Positions 46,339-55,208 of a stretch of DNA of 64,000 bases are shown one piece after another. The stretch comes from Gaiellasilicea sp046594445 (GTDB taxonomy: Bacteria > Actinomycetota > Thermoleophilia > Gaiellales > Gaiellaceae). How positions within the stretch are numbered: the first letter of the stretch is position 1; every line of letters begins with the position of its first letter. The translations under genes and the position numbers were made by a program. Where the stretch lies: contig JBKJSM010000122.1 of NCBI GenBank assembly GCA_046594445.1, forward strand, positions 1-64,000. The letters run 5' to 3'. Under the pieces are notes generated by a model. That model did no database searches, was not told where the DNA came from, and saw only the letters and a list, made by a program, of their open reading frames with translations.

Positions 46339-47667
46339 TCAACGTCTGCCAGTCTTGGTCAGTTGCCCGGGAAGTGTAGGCATCTTTCCCTTCCCCATCT
46401 GCTTCATCATCTTCTCCATCTGCTTGCGTGCGGAGAGGAGCTTGTTCACGTCCTGGATCGTCTGGCCGCTGCCGTAGGCAATCCGCTGCCGGCGCGATCC
46501 GTCGATCAGGTGCGGCTTGCCCCGCTCCTGCGGCGTCATCGAGAGCACGATCGCCTCGACGCGCGCGAGCTGGCGCTCGTCGATGTCGACGTCCTTCAGC
46601 TGGTTGCCGATGCCGGGAATCATCTTCAGCACCCCCTGGAGCGGCCCCATCTTCTTCAGCATCCGCTGCGCCGAGAGGAAGTCGTCGAACGTGAAGATGC
46701 CGGCGCGCATCCGTGCCTCCATCGCCGCCTGCTCGTCCACCTCGACCGCCGCCTCCGCTTTCTCGATCAGCGTCAGCACGTCGCCCATGCCGAGGATCCG
46801 GGACGCCATCCGGTCGGGATGGAACTCCTCCAGCTGGTCGAGCTTCTCCCCGACGGAGACGTACTTGATCGGGCGGCCCGTCACCTGGCGAACCGAGAGC
46901 GCCGCGCCGCCGCGCGCATCGCCGTCGAGCTTCGTCAGGATGACGCCGTCGAAGGCGACGTGCTCCTGGAAGGACAGCGCCACGTTGACCGCCTCCTGGC
47001 CCGTCATCGCGTCCAGCACGAGCAGCACGTTCATCGGCTTCGCGGCCTTGCGCACGCGTGCGAGCTCGTCCATCAGGGCCTCGTCGACGTGCAGCCGGCC
47101 GGCCGTGTCGAGGATGACGACGTCCTGGCCGGCAGCCTTCGCCGCTTCGATCCCGTACGTGACGACCTCGACCGGGTCCTGGGTGTCCTTGCGGTAGACC
47201 GGAATCTGGATCTGGCGTCCGAGCTGCTCGAGCTGGTCGATCGCGGCGGGGCGCTGGAGGTCGGCGGCCACAAGTGCCGGCTTCTTCCCCTCCTGCCGGA
47301 GCTTCAGCGCCAGCTTGGCCGAGGCGGTCGTCTTGCCGGAGCCCTGGAGGCCGGCGAGCAGGATCACGGTGGGCGACTTTCCGAAGGCCAGCCGGGAATC
47401 GCCCGTGCCCATGAGGGCGGTGAGCTCCTCGTGGACGATCTTCACGATCTGCTGTCCGGCGTCGAGCCCCTTCAGGACGTCCTGGCCGGTCGCCCGCTCC
47501 TTGACCTGCGCGACGAAGGACTTGACCACCTCGAAGTTGACATCCGCCTCGAGCAACGCGAGCCGAATCTCGCGCATCGCCTTCGAGATCGCCTCGTCGT
47601 CGAGCCGACCCTTGCCACCGAGGCCGCCGAGGGCGCGTTGGAGCTTGTCGGAAAGGGTGTCGAACAC
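46339..47667 (-). CDS. ffh: Signal recognition particle protein Ffh
   Basis: SRP54 GTPase that targets nascent membrane proteins, 442 residues. N domain, then G1 VILLAGLQGSGKTTASAKLA, G3 VVILDTAGRLHVDEALMDEL, G4 ILTKLDGDARGGAALSVRQV, and a Met-rich M domain (AQRMLKKMGPLQGVLKMIPG, KQMEKMMKQMGKGKMPTLPG). Start ATG 47667. Together with ftsY upstream it forms the SRP targeting pair; the 4.5S RNA gene is not in the window. Confidence 0.97.
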   Translation of the reverse strand: MFDTLSDKLQRALGGLGGKGRLDDEAISKAMREIRLALLEADVNFEVVKSFVAQVKERATGQDVLKGLDAGQQIVKIVHEELTALMGTGDSRLAFGKSPTVILLAGLQGSGKTTASAKLALKLRQEGKKPALVAADLQRPAAIDQLEQLGRQIQIPVYRKDTQDPVEVVTYGIEAAKAAGQDVVILDTAGRLHVDEALMDELARVRKAAKPMNVLLVLDAMTGQEAVNVALSFQEHVAFDGVILTKLDGDARGGAALSVRQVTGRPIKYVSVGEKLDQLEEFHPDRMASRILGMGDVLTLIEKAEAAVEVDEQAAMEARMRAGIFTFDDFLSAQRMLKKMGPLQGVLKMIPGIGNQLKDVDIDERQLARVEAIVLSMTPQERGKPHLIDGSRRQRIAYGSGQTIQDVNKLLSARKQMEKMMKQMGKGKMPTLPGQLTKTGRR

Positions 47668-47758
47668 GGCCCGTCAGTGTAGACGCGTGTCCGCGCGTCC
47701 CTGCCCTTGGCGGACGTGTGGGCTCCTGGCCCCGACATGTCCTGAAGGAACGATCAGG

Positions 47759-48709
47759 TCAGCCCGAGACGAGGGCGCGGGCGAAGTCCTGCGGGTCGAA
47801 CGGGCGCAGATCGTCGAGCCCCTCGCCGACGCCGATCAGCTTCACCGGCAGGCCGAGCTCATAGGCGATCGCGACGGCGATGCCGCCCTTCGCCGAGCCG
47901 TCGAGCTTCGTCAGCACGACGCCGGTGACCCCCGCCGCCTCTCCGAAGAGCCGCGCCTGCTGGAGGCCGTTCTGGCCTGTGGTCGCGTCGACGACGAGCA
48001 GCGTCTCGTGCGGCGCGCCCTCTAGCCGGCCCTCGATCACGCGACGGACCTTGGTGAGCTCCTCCATCAGGTTCGACTGCGTGTGCAGGCGGCCGGCGGT
48101 GTCGACGATCGCGACATCGGTGCCACGCGCGCGGGCGGCTTCCACGGTGTCGTAGGCGACCGCGGCGGGATCGGCGCCCTGCGCCGCGCCGACGAAGTCC
48201 GCCCCCGCCCGATCGGCCCAGATCTCGAGTTGCTCCTCGGCGGCGGCGCGCCAGGTGTCCGCCGCGCCCAGGAGGACAGTGCGGTCGTGCTCGCGGAGCT
48301 TCTGCGCGAGCTTGCCGATCGTCGTCGTCTTGCCGGTGCCGTTGACGCCGACGACGAGGATCACGCTGGGAGTGGCGGGCAGGTTCAGCGTCCCCGGCTC
48401 GCCGAGCATGTCCGTGATCTCCGCTGCGAGCGCCTCGCCGAGATCGCCGAGGTCCGAGCGCAACTCGAGCCGGCGAACGAGCTCAGCGGTCGCCGGGACG
48501 CCGACGTCGCCCCGGATCAGCGCCTCCTCGAGCCGCTCCCAGTCGTCGGCGTTGCCTGGATCGAAGGCCGCGGCTGCGAGCTCGCCTGTGAGCGCGCGGC
48601 GGCTCTTGCCGAGCGACTCGCGCAGCCGCCCGAGGAAGCCCTGCTGCTCCTCGACCGACTCCTGCGGCCCCTCCGCGTCTCCCAGCAGCTCAGCCCAGCT
48701 TCTCGCCAT
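47759..48709 (-). CDS. ftsY: SRP receptor FtsY
   Basis: Membrane-associated SRP receptor GTPase, 316 residues, without the long acidic A domain of enterobacteria. G1 VILVVGVNGTGKTTTIGKLA, DTWRAAAEEQLEIWADRAGA, G3 VAIVDTAGRLHTQSNLMEEL, G4 VVLTKLDGSAKGGIAVAIAY, and IGVGEGLDDLRPFDPQDFAR. ATG 48709 has TAACGT 9 nt upstream. It is separated from ffh by 91 nt with no clear hairpin. Confidence 0.96.
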   Translation of the reverse strand: MARSWAELLGDAEGPQESVEEQQGFLGRLRESLGKSRRALTGELAAAAFDPGNADDWERLEEALIRGDVGVPATAELVRRLELRSDLGDLGEALAAEITDMLGEPGTLNLPATPSVILVVGVNGTGKTTTIGKLAQKLREHDRTVLLGAADTWRAAAEEQLEIWADRAGADFVGAAQGADPAAVAYDTVEAARARGTDVAIVDTAGRLHTQSNLMEELTKVRRVIEGRLEGAPHETLLVVDATTGQNGLQQARLFGEAAGVTGVVLTKLDGSAKGGIAVAIAYELGLPVKLIGVGEGLDDLRPFDPQDFARALVSG

Positions 48710-48718
48710 CGGCGCGGA

Positions 48719-48724
48719 ACGTTA
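48719..48724 (-). promoter_or_regulatory. -10 box TAACGT of ftsY
   Basis: TAACGT on the minus strand is 9 nt before ATG 48709, in the short gap after the nucleotidyltransferase gene. Confidence 0.35.
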
Positions 48725-48745
48725 GCCTCAGCTCACGAGTAGCCG

Positions 48746-49549
48746 TCACCTTCGGCGGGTGTCGGCTTCGTTCATCACGTCGTCGATGAACGCCAGCGTG
48801 CGGTCGACGTCCTCCCGAGCGGCCGGCTCGTGAACGCGCCGCCACGGGTCCGGCCGGTTCGCCAACGCACACTCGATGAGATCGGCCCATTCGGCGTCCA
48901 ACGCTCCTAGAGCCCACTCAGCCGACTCCCGCTTCGAGACGACCGTTCCTCGGAGGACAGAGTGCAGGATCCGGCAGAAGGTGAGAACGAGATACGGCTG
49001 CTGCCAGCGGCTCATCGTGTCCGCCTCGCTGGAGGCGCGCGCCCACGCGGCGTATTCAGGTAGCGCCGCCATTGCCTCTGTCCTGAGCTCGGCCAGCGAG
49101 ACGCGATCGATCAGCTCCTTCGGATCGGGGCCGGCGAGCACGACACCGTGGTCGCGGAGGAGCCACCGCACGACAGCCGTGTTGCAGTGCGCGTCCAGGA
49201 CGAGCTCGCTCGCTCCGTTGTCGAGGAACAGCAGCGGCGTCCGCGCGGGATCGACGCGCCGCAGCAGCGCTGCGGGGAAATACGAGCCTTCGAGGTGCTG
49301 CGCCCACGGCACCTCGAGCTCATAGATGCGCTCGTGTATCTCCTGGAGCCCGGCGACCTGCTTCTCCGTGGCCGCCTCGTGCAGGACGACGATGAAGTCG
49401 ACGTCGCTGTGCGCGTCGGCCTCGCCGAGCGCGAACGATCCCTGCAGGTACGCGCCGAAGAAGTTCCCGGCCAGGATCGCCGCTGCGCTCGCAACCACCT
49501 CCTCCAAGAGCGCATTGAGCTCCGGGTAGATCGTCGGACGACCGGCCAT
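48746..49549 (-). CDS. Nucleotidyltransferase, aminoglycoside adenylyltransferase-like
   Basis: AadA-type protein of 267 residues. N-terminal nucleotidyltransferase core GNFFGAYLQGSFALGEADAH then SDVDFIVVLHE gives the GS..DxD metal site; the C-terminal helical DUF4111-like domain is seen in WLLRDHGVVLAGPDPKELID and VLTFCRILHSVLRGTVVSKR (ESAEWA). True AadA enzymes adenylylate streptomycin/spectinomycin, but this broad family also includes uncharacterised housekeeping members, so resistance should not be assumed. It is inserted between ftsY and smc with its own TAGGAT box. Confidence 0.85.
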   Translation of the reverse strand: MAGRPTIYPELNALLEEVVASAAAILAGNFFGAYLQGSFALGEADAHSDVDFIVVLHEAATEKQVAGLQEIHERIYELEVPWAQHLEGSYFPAALLRRVDPARTPLLFLDNGASELVLDAHCNTAVVRWLLRDHGVVLAGPDPKELIDRVSLAELRTEAMAALPEYAAWARASSEADTMSRWQQPYLVLTFCRILHSVLRGTVVSKRESAEWALGALDAEWADLIECALANRPDPWRRVHEPAAREDVDRTLAFIDDVMNEADTRRR

Positions 49550-49555
49550 GGGCCG

Positions 49556-49561
49556 ATCCTA
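49556..49561 (-). promoter_or_regulatory. -10 box TAGGAT of the nucleotidyltransferase
   Basis: TAGGAT on the minus strand ends 6 nt before ATG 49549 and overlaps the smc stop codon. Confidence 0.45.
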
Positions 49562-52500
49562 GGAGGCCGCGGCGGCCGCTTCCTGCTGGGGAAGCCGGCG
49601 TGAGACCACCTGCGAGACGCCGTCGCCGCCCATGGTGACGCCGTAGAGCACGTCGGCGGCCTCCATCGTGCGCTTCTGGTGCGTGATCACGACGAACTGG
49701 GCGCGGTCGGCGTACCGGCGCAGAAGCTCGACGAAACGGCCGATGTTGGCGTCGTCCAGCGCCGCCTCGACCTCGTCGAGGAGGTAGAAGGGGCACGGCT
49801 TCGCGAGAAAGAGCGCGAACAGGAACGAGATCGCTCCGAGCGCCTTCTCGCCGCCCGAGAGCATCCCGAGTCGCGTGATCTTCTTGCCGGCCGGGCGCAG
49901 CTCGACCTCCACCCCGGTTTCGCCGCCCTCCTCGTCCGGCTCGACGAGCCGCAGCCGCCCTTCACCGCCCGGGAAGAGCGTTGCGGCAACGTCCTCGAAG
50001 TGCTCGGCGACCGCGTGGAAAGTGTCGGCGAAGCGGCGCTCGACCGTCTCGGCCAGCTCGTCGCGGAGGTCGGCGAGCTCCTTCAGGCTCTGCTCCAGAT
50101 CCTCGCGCTGCACCTCGAGCTCAGCGAGCCGCTCTTTCTCGGCCTCGTACTCCTCCTTCGCAAGCGGGTTCACCTGCCCGAGCTGGATGCGGCGCTGCTC
50201 GAGCCGCTCCGCGCGCACGGCGAGCTCGTCGCGGTCCTCGCCCTCCGACGGCTCAGCACCTGCCTCCTCGAGCCGGCGGCTGGCGTCGGCGGCCTCAGCC
50301 TCGATCCGCGTCAGCTCGATCTCGATCTCGGTCGAGCGCTGGGCCGCGTCCTCCGCGCTCTGGCGGAGCGCGACTTCGGCGGCGCCGAGCTCGCGGAGGG
50401 TCGAACCGAGCTCTCCCGTTCGCGCCGCGCCGGCGTCGACGCGCGCGCGCAGCGGGGCGTCGAACCGGGACGCCGCGACCGCGGCCGCCGCCAGTGTCTC
50501 GTCGAGCCGCTCGGCGCCTGCCAGGACACGCCGGACGAGGTCGGGATCGAGCGCCGCTCCCGTTCCGGCGCTCGCGCCGACCTGCCCGGCGGCCGACCGC
50601 GCTGCCTCAGCCTCCTCAGCTGCTGCGGCTGCGAGGTGCTCCGCCGCCTCAGTCAGGTCGCGTGCCTCGCGCTCGATCCGTGGGCGCTCGTCCTCGCCGG
50701 CCGCGAGCGTCCGAACCGGGCCTTCGCCACCGAGCCGGACGCGATCGAGCTCCGCGGCCGCAGCGCACGCAGTCGCCCGTGCGGACTCGGCCCGGGCCTC
50801 GTGCTCGAGCATGCCGACGCGGGCCAGCTCGGCCGCGAGCTCGGTCGTCCGGCCGGTTCCGGTGTCTGCGCGCTCCCGCAACGGCTCTTCGAGACGGGCG
50901 GCTATCGCCACAGCGGCGAGCAGCGTCTCGTCGAGCCTGTCCGCCACCCCTCCGAGCCGCCGCAGCAGGGCGGGATCGGCTGTCTGCGTGGCTCGGAGAT
51001 GAGCGACCTGGGCGTATGCGGCTTCTGCCGACTCCGCCTGCTCGGCCGCCTCGGCCGCGGCACGGTCGGCGTCCTTGGCCTTGGCCTGCAGCTCGGCGAC
51101 CTCCTTCGCGAGCTCGCGTCGCCGCGTCTCGAGCTCGAGCAGCACCGCCTCGGCGGCCTCACCTGCGAACCAGAGCTCGCCGCGCTCCGGGTCGAAGCCG
51201 AAGCCCTCGCTCGTCACGGACGGGACGCGTGCGGAGAGAAGCGTTTCGAGCGGCACGACCGGCAGCTCCGCGACACGCTCGGACGGCTGCCTGCCCACCA
51301 GGACGGCGAGGCTGCCAAGGCCCGCGTCGCGGGCACGCTGCAGCAGCGCCAGTCCGGCGGCCGGATCGGCTGCCATCACGGCGGAGGCACGCCAGGTGAG
51401 CGCCGCCGCGACGGCGCGCTCGCTCCCCGGCGGGACGTCGAGCAGCGACAGGGCGAGCGCGGCGCCCTCGTCCGCCAGCGCCCGAGCGGCCGGAGGAATT
51501 CCTTCGCGCTCCGCCAGTGCTTGCTGGAGCGCGACCAGCCGCTCCTGTGCGAGCGACGCCCGCCCCGCGAGGTCGTCGCGCGCGTGGGCAGCAGCGCGGG
51601 CCGCCGCCATGGCGTCGTTCGCCGCGGCCTCGAGGTCGGCGGGGGAGCGGCCGGGACGCTTCGCGAGGGCTTCGGACTCCGCCAGCTCGAACCGCAGGCG
51701 CTCGCGGAGGACCGAGACGGATTCGTTCCGCATCGCGATCCGCTCGCGGGCGGCTCCGAGCCGGTAGAGCGCGGCTGTCGCCCCCTCTCTCCCTCCCGCT
51801 GCGTCTGCGAGCTCGGACTCGATCCCCTGCCGCTCGCTCCGGAGCGCGTCGAGCCGCTCCTCGGCGCGCGTCGCTGCGGCCCGCTCCAGCCCGGCCAGGC
51901 GCTCCTGGGCCGCTCGCGCGCGCTCTGCGCCCGCACCGCTCGCAGCGGCGGCCGCCCTTGCCTGGGCGGTCGCATCGGCTGCGGCGCGCTCGAGCGCCAG
52001 CGCCGACTCGTCGGTGTGCTCCGCCGAGGCCGCCTCGGCCTCGCCGAGATCGGCGCGCAGGTTCGCCAGTAGCGCCTGCGCGCCCTCCTGGCGCAGCGTG
52101 ATCCGCTCGCTCGCTCCCTGGAGGCGATAAAGGGCCTTGATCGCCGACTCGCGGCGGCCCGCGGCGTCGGCGAGCTCCTCCTCCGCCGCTTGGCGCTCGA
52201 CGAGCAGCGCCTGCAGCCTCTCCTGGGCGCTGCGACGTCCGATCGCGGCCGCGGTCTTGCGCTCCTCGACGGCCAAGCGGCGCAGGTCCGCAGCCGCGAG
52301 ATCGAGCTGGGCGATCCGGGCGCGTAGCGCGGCGACCTCGGTGGCGAGCTTCTCGGCGCGCTCGGCCGCCGTCGCCTGGAGCGCGAGGGGCCGGAGCCGC
52401 TTTCGGACCTCGGCCTCCACGTCGCGGGCGCGCTCGACCTGGATCCCCACCCGGGCGAGCTTGAGCTCGGCGCGGTGCCGGCGACGCTTGAACTTGCCGA

Positions 52501-53002
52501 GTCCCGCGGCCTCCTCGACGAGCTCGCGCCGCTCCTCCGGCTTCGATGCGAGCACCGCCTCGACCTTGCCCTGGCTGACGATCGAGTGCATCGAGCCGCT
52601 GAGACCGACGTCGGCGAGGAGCTCGACGAGATCGGTGCGCCGCACCTGCGCCTTGTTGACGAGGTACTGGCCCTCGCCGCCGCGGTGCAGCCGGCGCGCG
52701 ATCGAGACCTCGGAGAAGTCGAGGCCGCCGAGCTGTCCGTCCTCGTTGTCGAAGACGAGCTCAACCTCGCACGAGTCGGCCGGCTTGCGGTCCTCGGCGC
52801 CGTTGAAGAGGACGTCGTCCGGCTTGTCGGCGCGGAGCTCGGACGGCGTCAGCGAGCCCGCGGCCCAGACGATCGCGTCGGCGACGTTCGACTTGCCGGA
52901 GCCGTTCGGGCCGACGACGACGGAGACGCCAGGCTCGAACTTCAGCTCGAGCGTGTCCGGGAACGACTTGAAGCCGCGCAGGCGGAGTGAGCGCAGGTGC
53001 AC
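49559..53002 (-). CDS. smc: Chromosome segregation protein SMC
   Basis: Condensin ATPase, 1147 residues. N-terminal head LRLRGFKSFPDTLELKFEPG with Walker A GPNGSGKSN (31-39); Q-loop region VSQGKVEAVLASKPEERREL; hinge at about 500-620; C-terminal head with signature LSGGEKALGAISFLFALFLA (1048-1067) and Walker B YLLDEVEAALDD. The arms are Ala/Glu/Arg-rich coiled coil and contain two internal duplications: residues 258-326 repeat at 379-447, and 676-730 repeat at 819-873. GTG 53002. RNase III, ACP and PlsX follow in the upstream direction as in many Gram-positives. Confidence 0.95.
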   Translation of the reverse strand: MHLRSLRLRGFKSFPDTLELKFEPGVSVVVGPNGSGKSNVADAIVWAAGSLTPSELRADKPDDVLFNGAEDRKPADSCEVELVFDNEDGQLGGLDFSEVSIARRLHRGGEGQYLVNKAQVRRTDLVELLADVGLSGSMHSIVSQGKVEAVLASKPEERRELVEEAAGLGKFKRRRHRAELKLARVGIQVERARDVEAEVRKRLRPLALQATAAERAEKLATEVAALRARIAQLDLAAADLRRLAVEERKTAAAIGRRSAQERLQALLVERQAAEEELADAAGRRESAIKALYRLQGASERITLRQEGAQALLANLRADLGEAEAASAEHTDESALALERAAADATAQARAAAAASGAGAERARAAQERLAGLERAAATRAEERLDALRSERQGIESELADAAGGREGATAALYRLGAARERIAMRNESVSVLRERLRFELAESEALAKRPGRSPADLEAAANDAMAAARAAAHARDDLAGRASLAQERLVALQQALAEREGIPPAARALADEGAALALSLLDVPPGSERAVAAALTWRASAVMAADPAAGLALLQRARDAGLGSLAVLVGRQPSERVAELPVVPLETLLSARVPSVTSEGFGFDPERGELWFAGEAAEAVLLELETRRRELAKEVAELQAKAKDADRAAAEAAEQAESAEAAYAQVAHLRATQTADPALLRRLGGVADRLDETLLAAVAIAARLEEPLRERADTGTGRTTELAAELARVGMLEHEARAESARATACAAAAELDRVRLGGEGPVRTLAAGEDERPRIEREARDLTEAAEHLAAAAAEEAEAARSAAGQVGASAGTGAALDPDLVRRVLAGAERLDETLAAAAVAASRFDAPLRARVDAGAARTGELGSTLRELGAAEVALRQSAEDAAQRSTEIEIELTRIEAEAADASRRLEEAGAEPSEGEDRDELAVRAERLEQRRIQLGQVNPLAKEEYEAEKERLAELEVQREDLEQSLKELADLRDELAETVERRFADTFHAVAEHFEDVAATLFPGGEGRLRLVEPDEEGGETGVEVELRPAGKKITRLGMLSGGEKALGAISFLFALFLAKPCPFYLLDEVEAALDDANIGRFVELLRRYADRAQFVVITHQKRTMEAADVLYGVTMGGDGVSQVVSRRLPQQEAAAAAS

Positions 53003-53031
53003 GGTAGGAACGTAACCTCGGCGGCGGACAG

Positions 53032-53724
53032 CTAGGGGATTACGCCGATCGCCGCCAGCGCTTCCTTCGCCGCCGCCTGCTCGGCCTCTTTCTTCGTCCG
53101 GCCCGTCCCGATCCCGAGCTCCTCCCCGTCGATCTGCGCCGCGCAGGAGAAGTAGCGCTCGTGGGCCGGCCCCTCGACGTCGAGCACCGCGTAGCTGACG
53201 CTCCGCCCCGACTTCGCCAGGGTCTCCTGTAGCTCCGTCTTGTGGTCGACGTGCGTCGTGCTCGCGTACTCGATCCGGTCTGAGAACGCTGCCACGATCG
53301 CGGGTGCAATCGGCTCGTACCCGTGCTCGAGGAAGAGCGCCGCCATCGCCGCCTCGAGCAGGGCCGCGGTCACGTTGCGGCTCTTGAGGATCCGCTTCAG
53401 CTCGTCGCCCGTGATGTCGGCGTCGGCGGCGGCCTGGCCGAGCCGTTCGCCCAGCTCGAGCTCGCGCGCCACCGCCGCGCAGCTCTGCCGGGAGACGACG
53501 TGCGAGCGGATCTTCGCGAGCCGGCCCTCAGACGCGTCCGGGTAGCGGTCGTACAGCTCCTTGGCGATCGCGAGCTCGAGCACGCTGTCGCCGAGAAACT
53601 CCATCCGCTCGTAGGACGAGGCGCGGTCGGGCGCCCAGGACGTGTGCGTGAACACGTGCTCGATCCGCTCGCGCGGCAGCGCGTCGATCAGGCGCCCGAG
53701 CGCGGTCGGATCGCCTGTCGGGAT
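53032..53724 (-). CDS. rnc: Ribonuclease III
   Basis: Double-strand-specific RNase for rRNA and mRNA processing. Catalytic domain with ERMEFLGDSVLELAIAKELY and LFLEHG (E/D metal ligands), then a dsRNA-binding domain (DHKTELQETLAKSGRSVSYA, GIGTGRTKKEAEQAAAKEAL). The first canonical start, GTG 53655, begins in the second helix (VFTHTSWAPD). Upstream, in frame and open, PTALGRLIDALPRERIEHVF supplies the missing family N-terminus. It leads back to ATC at 53724, one base after the acpP stop; no ATG, GTG or TTG exists there. I extend to that ATC; full length would be the normal 230 residues. Confidence 0.9.
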   Translation of the reverse strand: MPTGDPTALGRLIDALPRERIEHVFTHTSWAPDRASSYERMEFLGDSVLELAIAKELYDRYPDASEGRLAKIRSHVVSRQSCAAVARELELGERLGQAAADADITGDELKRILKSRNVTAALLEAAMAALFLEHGYEPIAPAIVAAFSDRIEYASTTHVDHKTELQETLAKSGRSVSYAVLDVEGPAHERYFSCAAQIDGEELGIGTGRTKKEAEQAAAKEALAAIGVIP

Positions 53725-53725
53725 G

Positions 53726-53971
53726 CTACTGGTGCGTCGAGACGTAGTCGACGGCCTGCCCCACGGTCGTGATCTTCTGCGCGTCGTCGTCGGAGATCTT
53801 GATCCCGAACTGATCCTCGAGCTCCATGATCAGCTCGACGAGATCGAGTGAGTCCGCATCCAGATCCTCCTGGAACGACGCCTCCTCGGTGATCTCGGCG
53901 TCGTCGACGCCGAGCTGCTCGGTGAGGACTTCCTTGACCCGCTCGAACACTTCTTCACGCGACGCTGCCAA
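53726..53971 (-). CDS. acpP: Acyl carrier protein
   Basis: Carries growing acyl chains in fatty-acid synthesis, 81 residues. EEVFERVKEVLTEQLGVDDA, EITEEASFQEDLDADSLDLV with phosphopantetheine Ser41, ELIMELEDQFGIKISDDDAQ and KITTVGQAVDYVSTHQ follow the family closely. I use TTG 53971, which has AGCGAGG at the right distance; the longer frame from 54016 is less likely. Neighbours plsX and rnc are the classic arrangement. Confidence 0.95.
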   Translation of the reverse strand: MAASREEVFERVKEVLTEQLGVDDAEITEEASFQEDLDADSLDLVELIMELEDQFGIKISDDDAQKITTVGQAVDYVSTHQ

Positions 53972-54012
53972 AACGACCTCGCTTCTCGTTGGGTTGGGCG
54001 AAAGCGCGCCGA

Positions 54013-54990
54013 TCATACAGCTGCGGTCGAACGGTGTTCAGGAAGGCGCGCCGCGAGGCGGCCGACGAGGTCGTGCTCGACGCCACGCGCGGCCAGGCGG
54101 ACCGCGTTCGCGAGCGCGACACGCGACGAGTTTCCGTGCGCGATCACCGAGAGGCCGCGCAGGCCGAGGAGGTAGGCGCCTCCGTAGGTGTCGGGGTCGA
54201 GCCGCTTGCGCAACCGCCGGGCAGCGGGACGGATCAAGAGGCCGCCGAGCTTGCCGCGCGGCGTCGCCTCGATCTCGGCGCGCAGCGCGTCGAGCACGGT
54301 GCGGATCGTCCCTTCGAGCAGCTTCAGCGCGACGTTGCCCGTGAACCCGTCGCAGACGACGACGTCTGCGGCCCCGGCGAGGAGGTCGCGGCTCTCCGCG
54401 TTGCCCACGAAGTGGAGCTCGCTCGACGCCAGCAGCGCATGCGCCTCGAGCGTCAGCTGGTTTCCCTTCTCGGGCTCCTCCCCGATCGAGAGCAGGCGCA
54501 CCGTGGGGCTCGTGAGATCGAAGATCTCCTCGGCGAAGATTGCGCCCATGTGGGCGAACTGGAGCAGGTGCTCCGGCCGCGCGTCCGCGTTCGCGCCGGC
54601 GTCGATCAGGATCGAAGGGCCCTTCTCGGTCGGGATCATCACGGCGATCGCGGGCCGCATCGTTCCCGGCAGGCGGCGCAGGTGCAGGAGGCCGGCCGCG
54701 AGCATCGCCCCCGTGTTCCCCGCCGAGACGACTGCGTCCGCGCGCCCCTCGGCGACCGCGATGTGGGCCGCAACGAGCGACGATCCAGGCTTCGCGCGCA
54801 CGGCCTCGGTCGGCTTCTCGTGCATCTCGATCACCTCGGTCGTCTCGACGAGCGCGAGGCCGTGCGTGTCGGTCCCGGGGCTGCCGAAGAGGATGACCTC
54901 GATCCCGTCAGCTGCAGCGTCGAGAGCGCCCGCGACGATGTCCGCCGGACCCCGGTCGCCCCCCATCGCATCGACCGCGATGCGGGCCAA
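54013..54990 (-). CDS. plsX: Phosphate acyltransferase PlsX
   Basis: Makes acyl-phosphate from acyl-ACP for phospholipid synthesis, 325 residues. ARIAVDAMGGDRGPADIVAG is the family start, GRADAVVSAGNTGAMLAAGL and SILIDAGANADARPEHLLQF, VRLLSIGEEPEKGNQLTLEA, and VVVCDGFTGNVALKLLEGTI are conserved. The start is TTG 54990, 2 nt after the rpmF stop. Its product is also what the Fak system at 60.6-63.4 kb makes from exogenous fatty acids. Confidence 0.95.
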   Translation of the reverse strand: MARIAVDAMGGDRGPADIVAGALDAAADGIEVILFGSPGTDTHGLALVETTEVIEMHEKPTEAVRAKPGSSLVAAHIAVAEGRADAVVSAGNTGAMLAAGLLHLRRLPGTMRPAIAVMIPTEKGPSILIDAGANADARPEHLLQFAHMGAIFAEEIFDLTSPTVRLLSIGEEPEKGNQLTLEAHALLASSELHFVGNAESRDLLAGAADVVVCDGFTGNVALKLLEGTIRTVLDALRAEIEATPRGKLGGLLIRPAARRLRKRLDPDTYGGAYLLGLRGLSVIAHGNSSRVALANAVRLAARGVEHDLVGRLAARLPEHRSTAAV

Positions 54991-54992
54991 GG

Positions 54993-55181
54993 CTACGGGG
55001 CGGGGGTGCGGAGCGGTTCGATCTCGCGCCCCTTGTACGTCTTGCACGTCGAGCACATGTGATGCGGACGCTTGGGCTGGTGGCAGGTCGGGCAGACGTT
55101 GACGCGCGGCGACTCGATGCCGTGCTGCGCGCGGCGCTTGTCGCGACGGGCCTTCGATGTTTTCTTCTTGGGGACTGCCAT
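54993..55181 (-). CDS. rpmF: Ribosomal protein L32
   Basis: Large-subunit protein, 62 residues. AVPKKKTSKARRDKRRAQHG is the invariant start; the zinc-binding form has C-x2-C (VNVCPTCHQPKRPHHMCSTC) with all four Cys, so this is the C+ version. ATG 55181 follows TATACT at 12 nt. Confidence 0.96.
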   Translation of the reverse strand: MAVPKKKTSKARRDKRRAQHGIESPRVNVCPTCHQPKRPHHMCSTCKTYKGREIEPLRTPAP

Positions 55182-55193
55182 GAGCGGCTGCGG

Positions 55194-55199
55194 AGTATA
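55194..55199 (-). promoter_or_regulatory. -10 box TATACT of the rpmF-plsX-acpP-rnc unit
   Basis: TATACT, the closest match to TATAAT in the window, lies 12 nt before ATG 55181 on the minus strand, giving a leader of about 5 nt. Confidence 0.5.
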
Positions 55200-55208
55200 G
55201 CGGCGCTC

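Noticed and set aside
48746..49549. Acquired aminoglycoside resistance gene
   Set aside because: No integron, transposon or composition shift surrounds it, and the family is broad.
49679..52072. 797-residue plus-strand ORF opposite smc
   Set aside because: Arg/Leu-rich antisense translation with no domain; a by-product of GC-rich coiled-coil codons.
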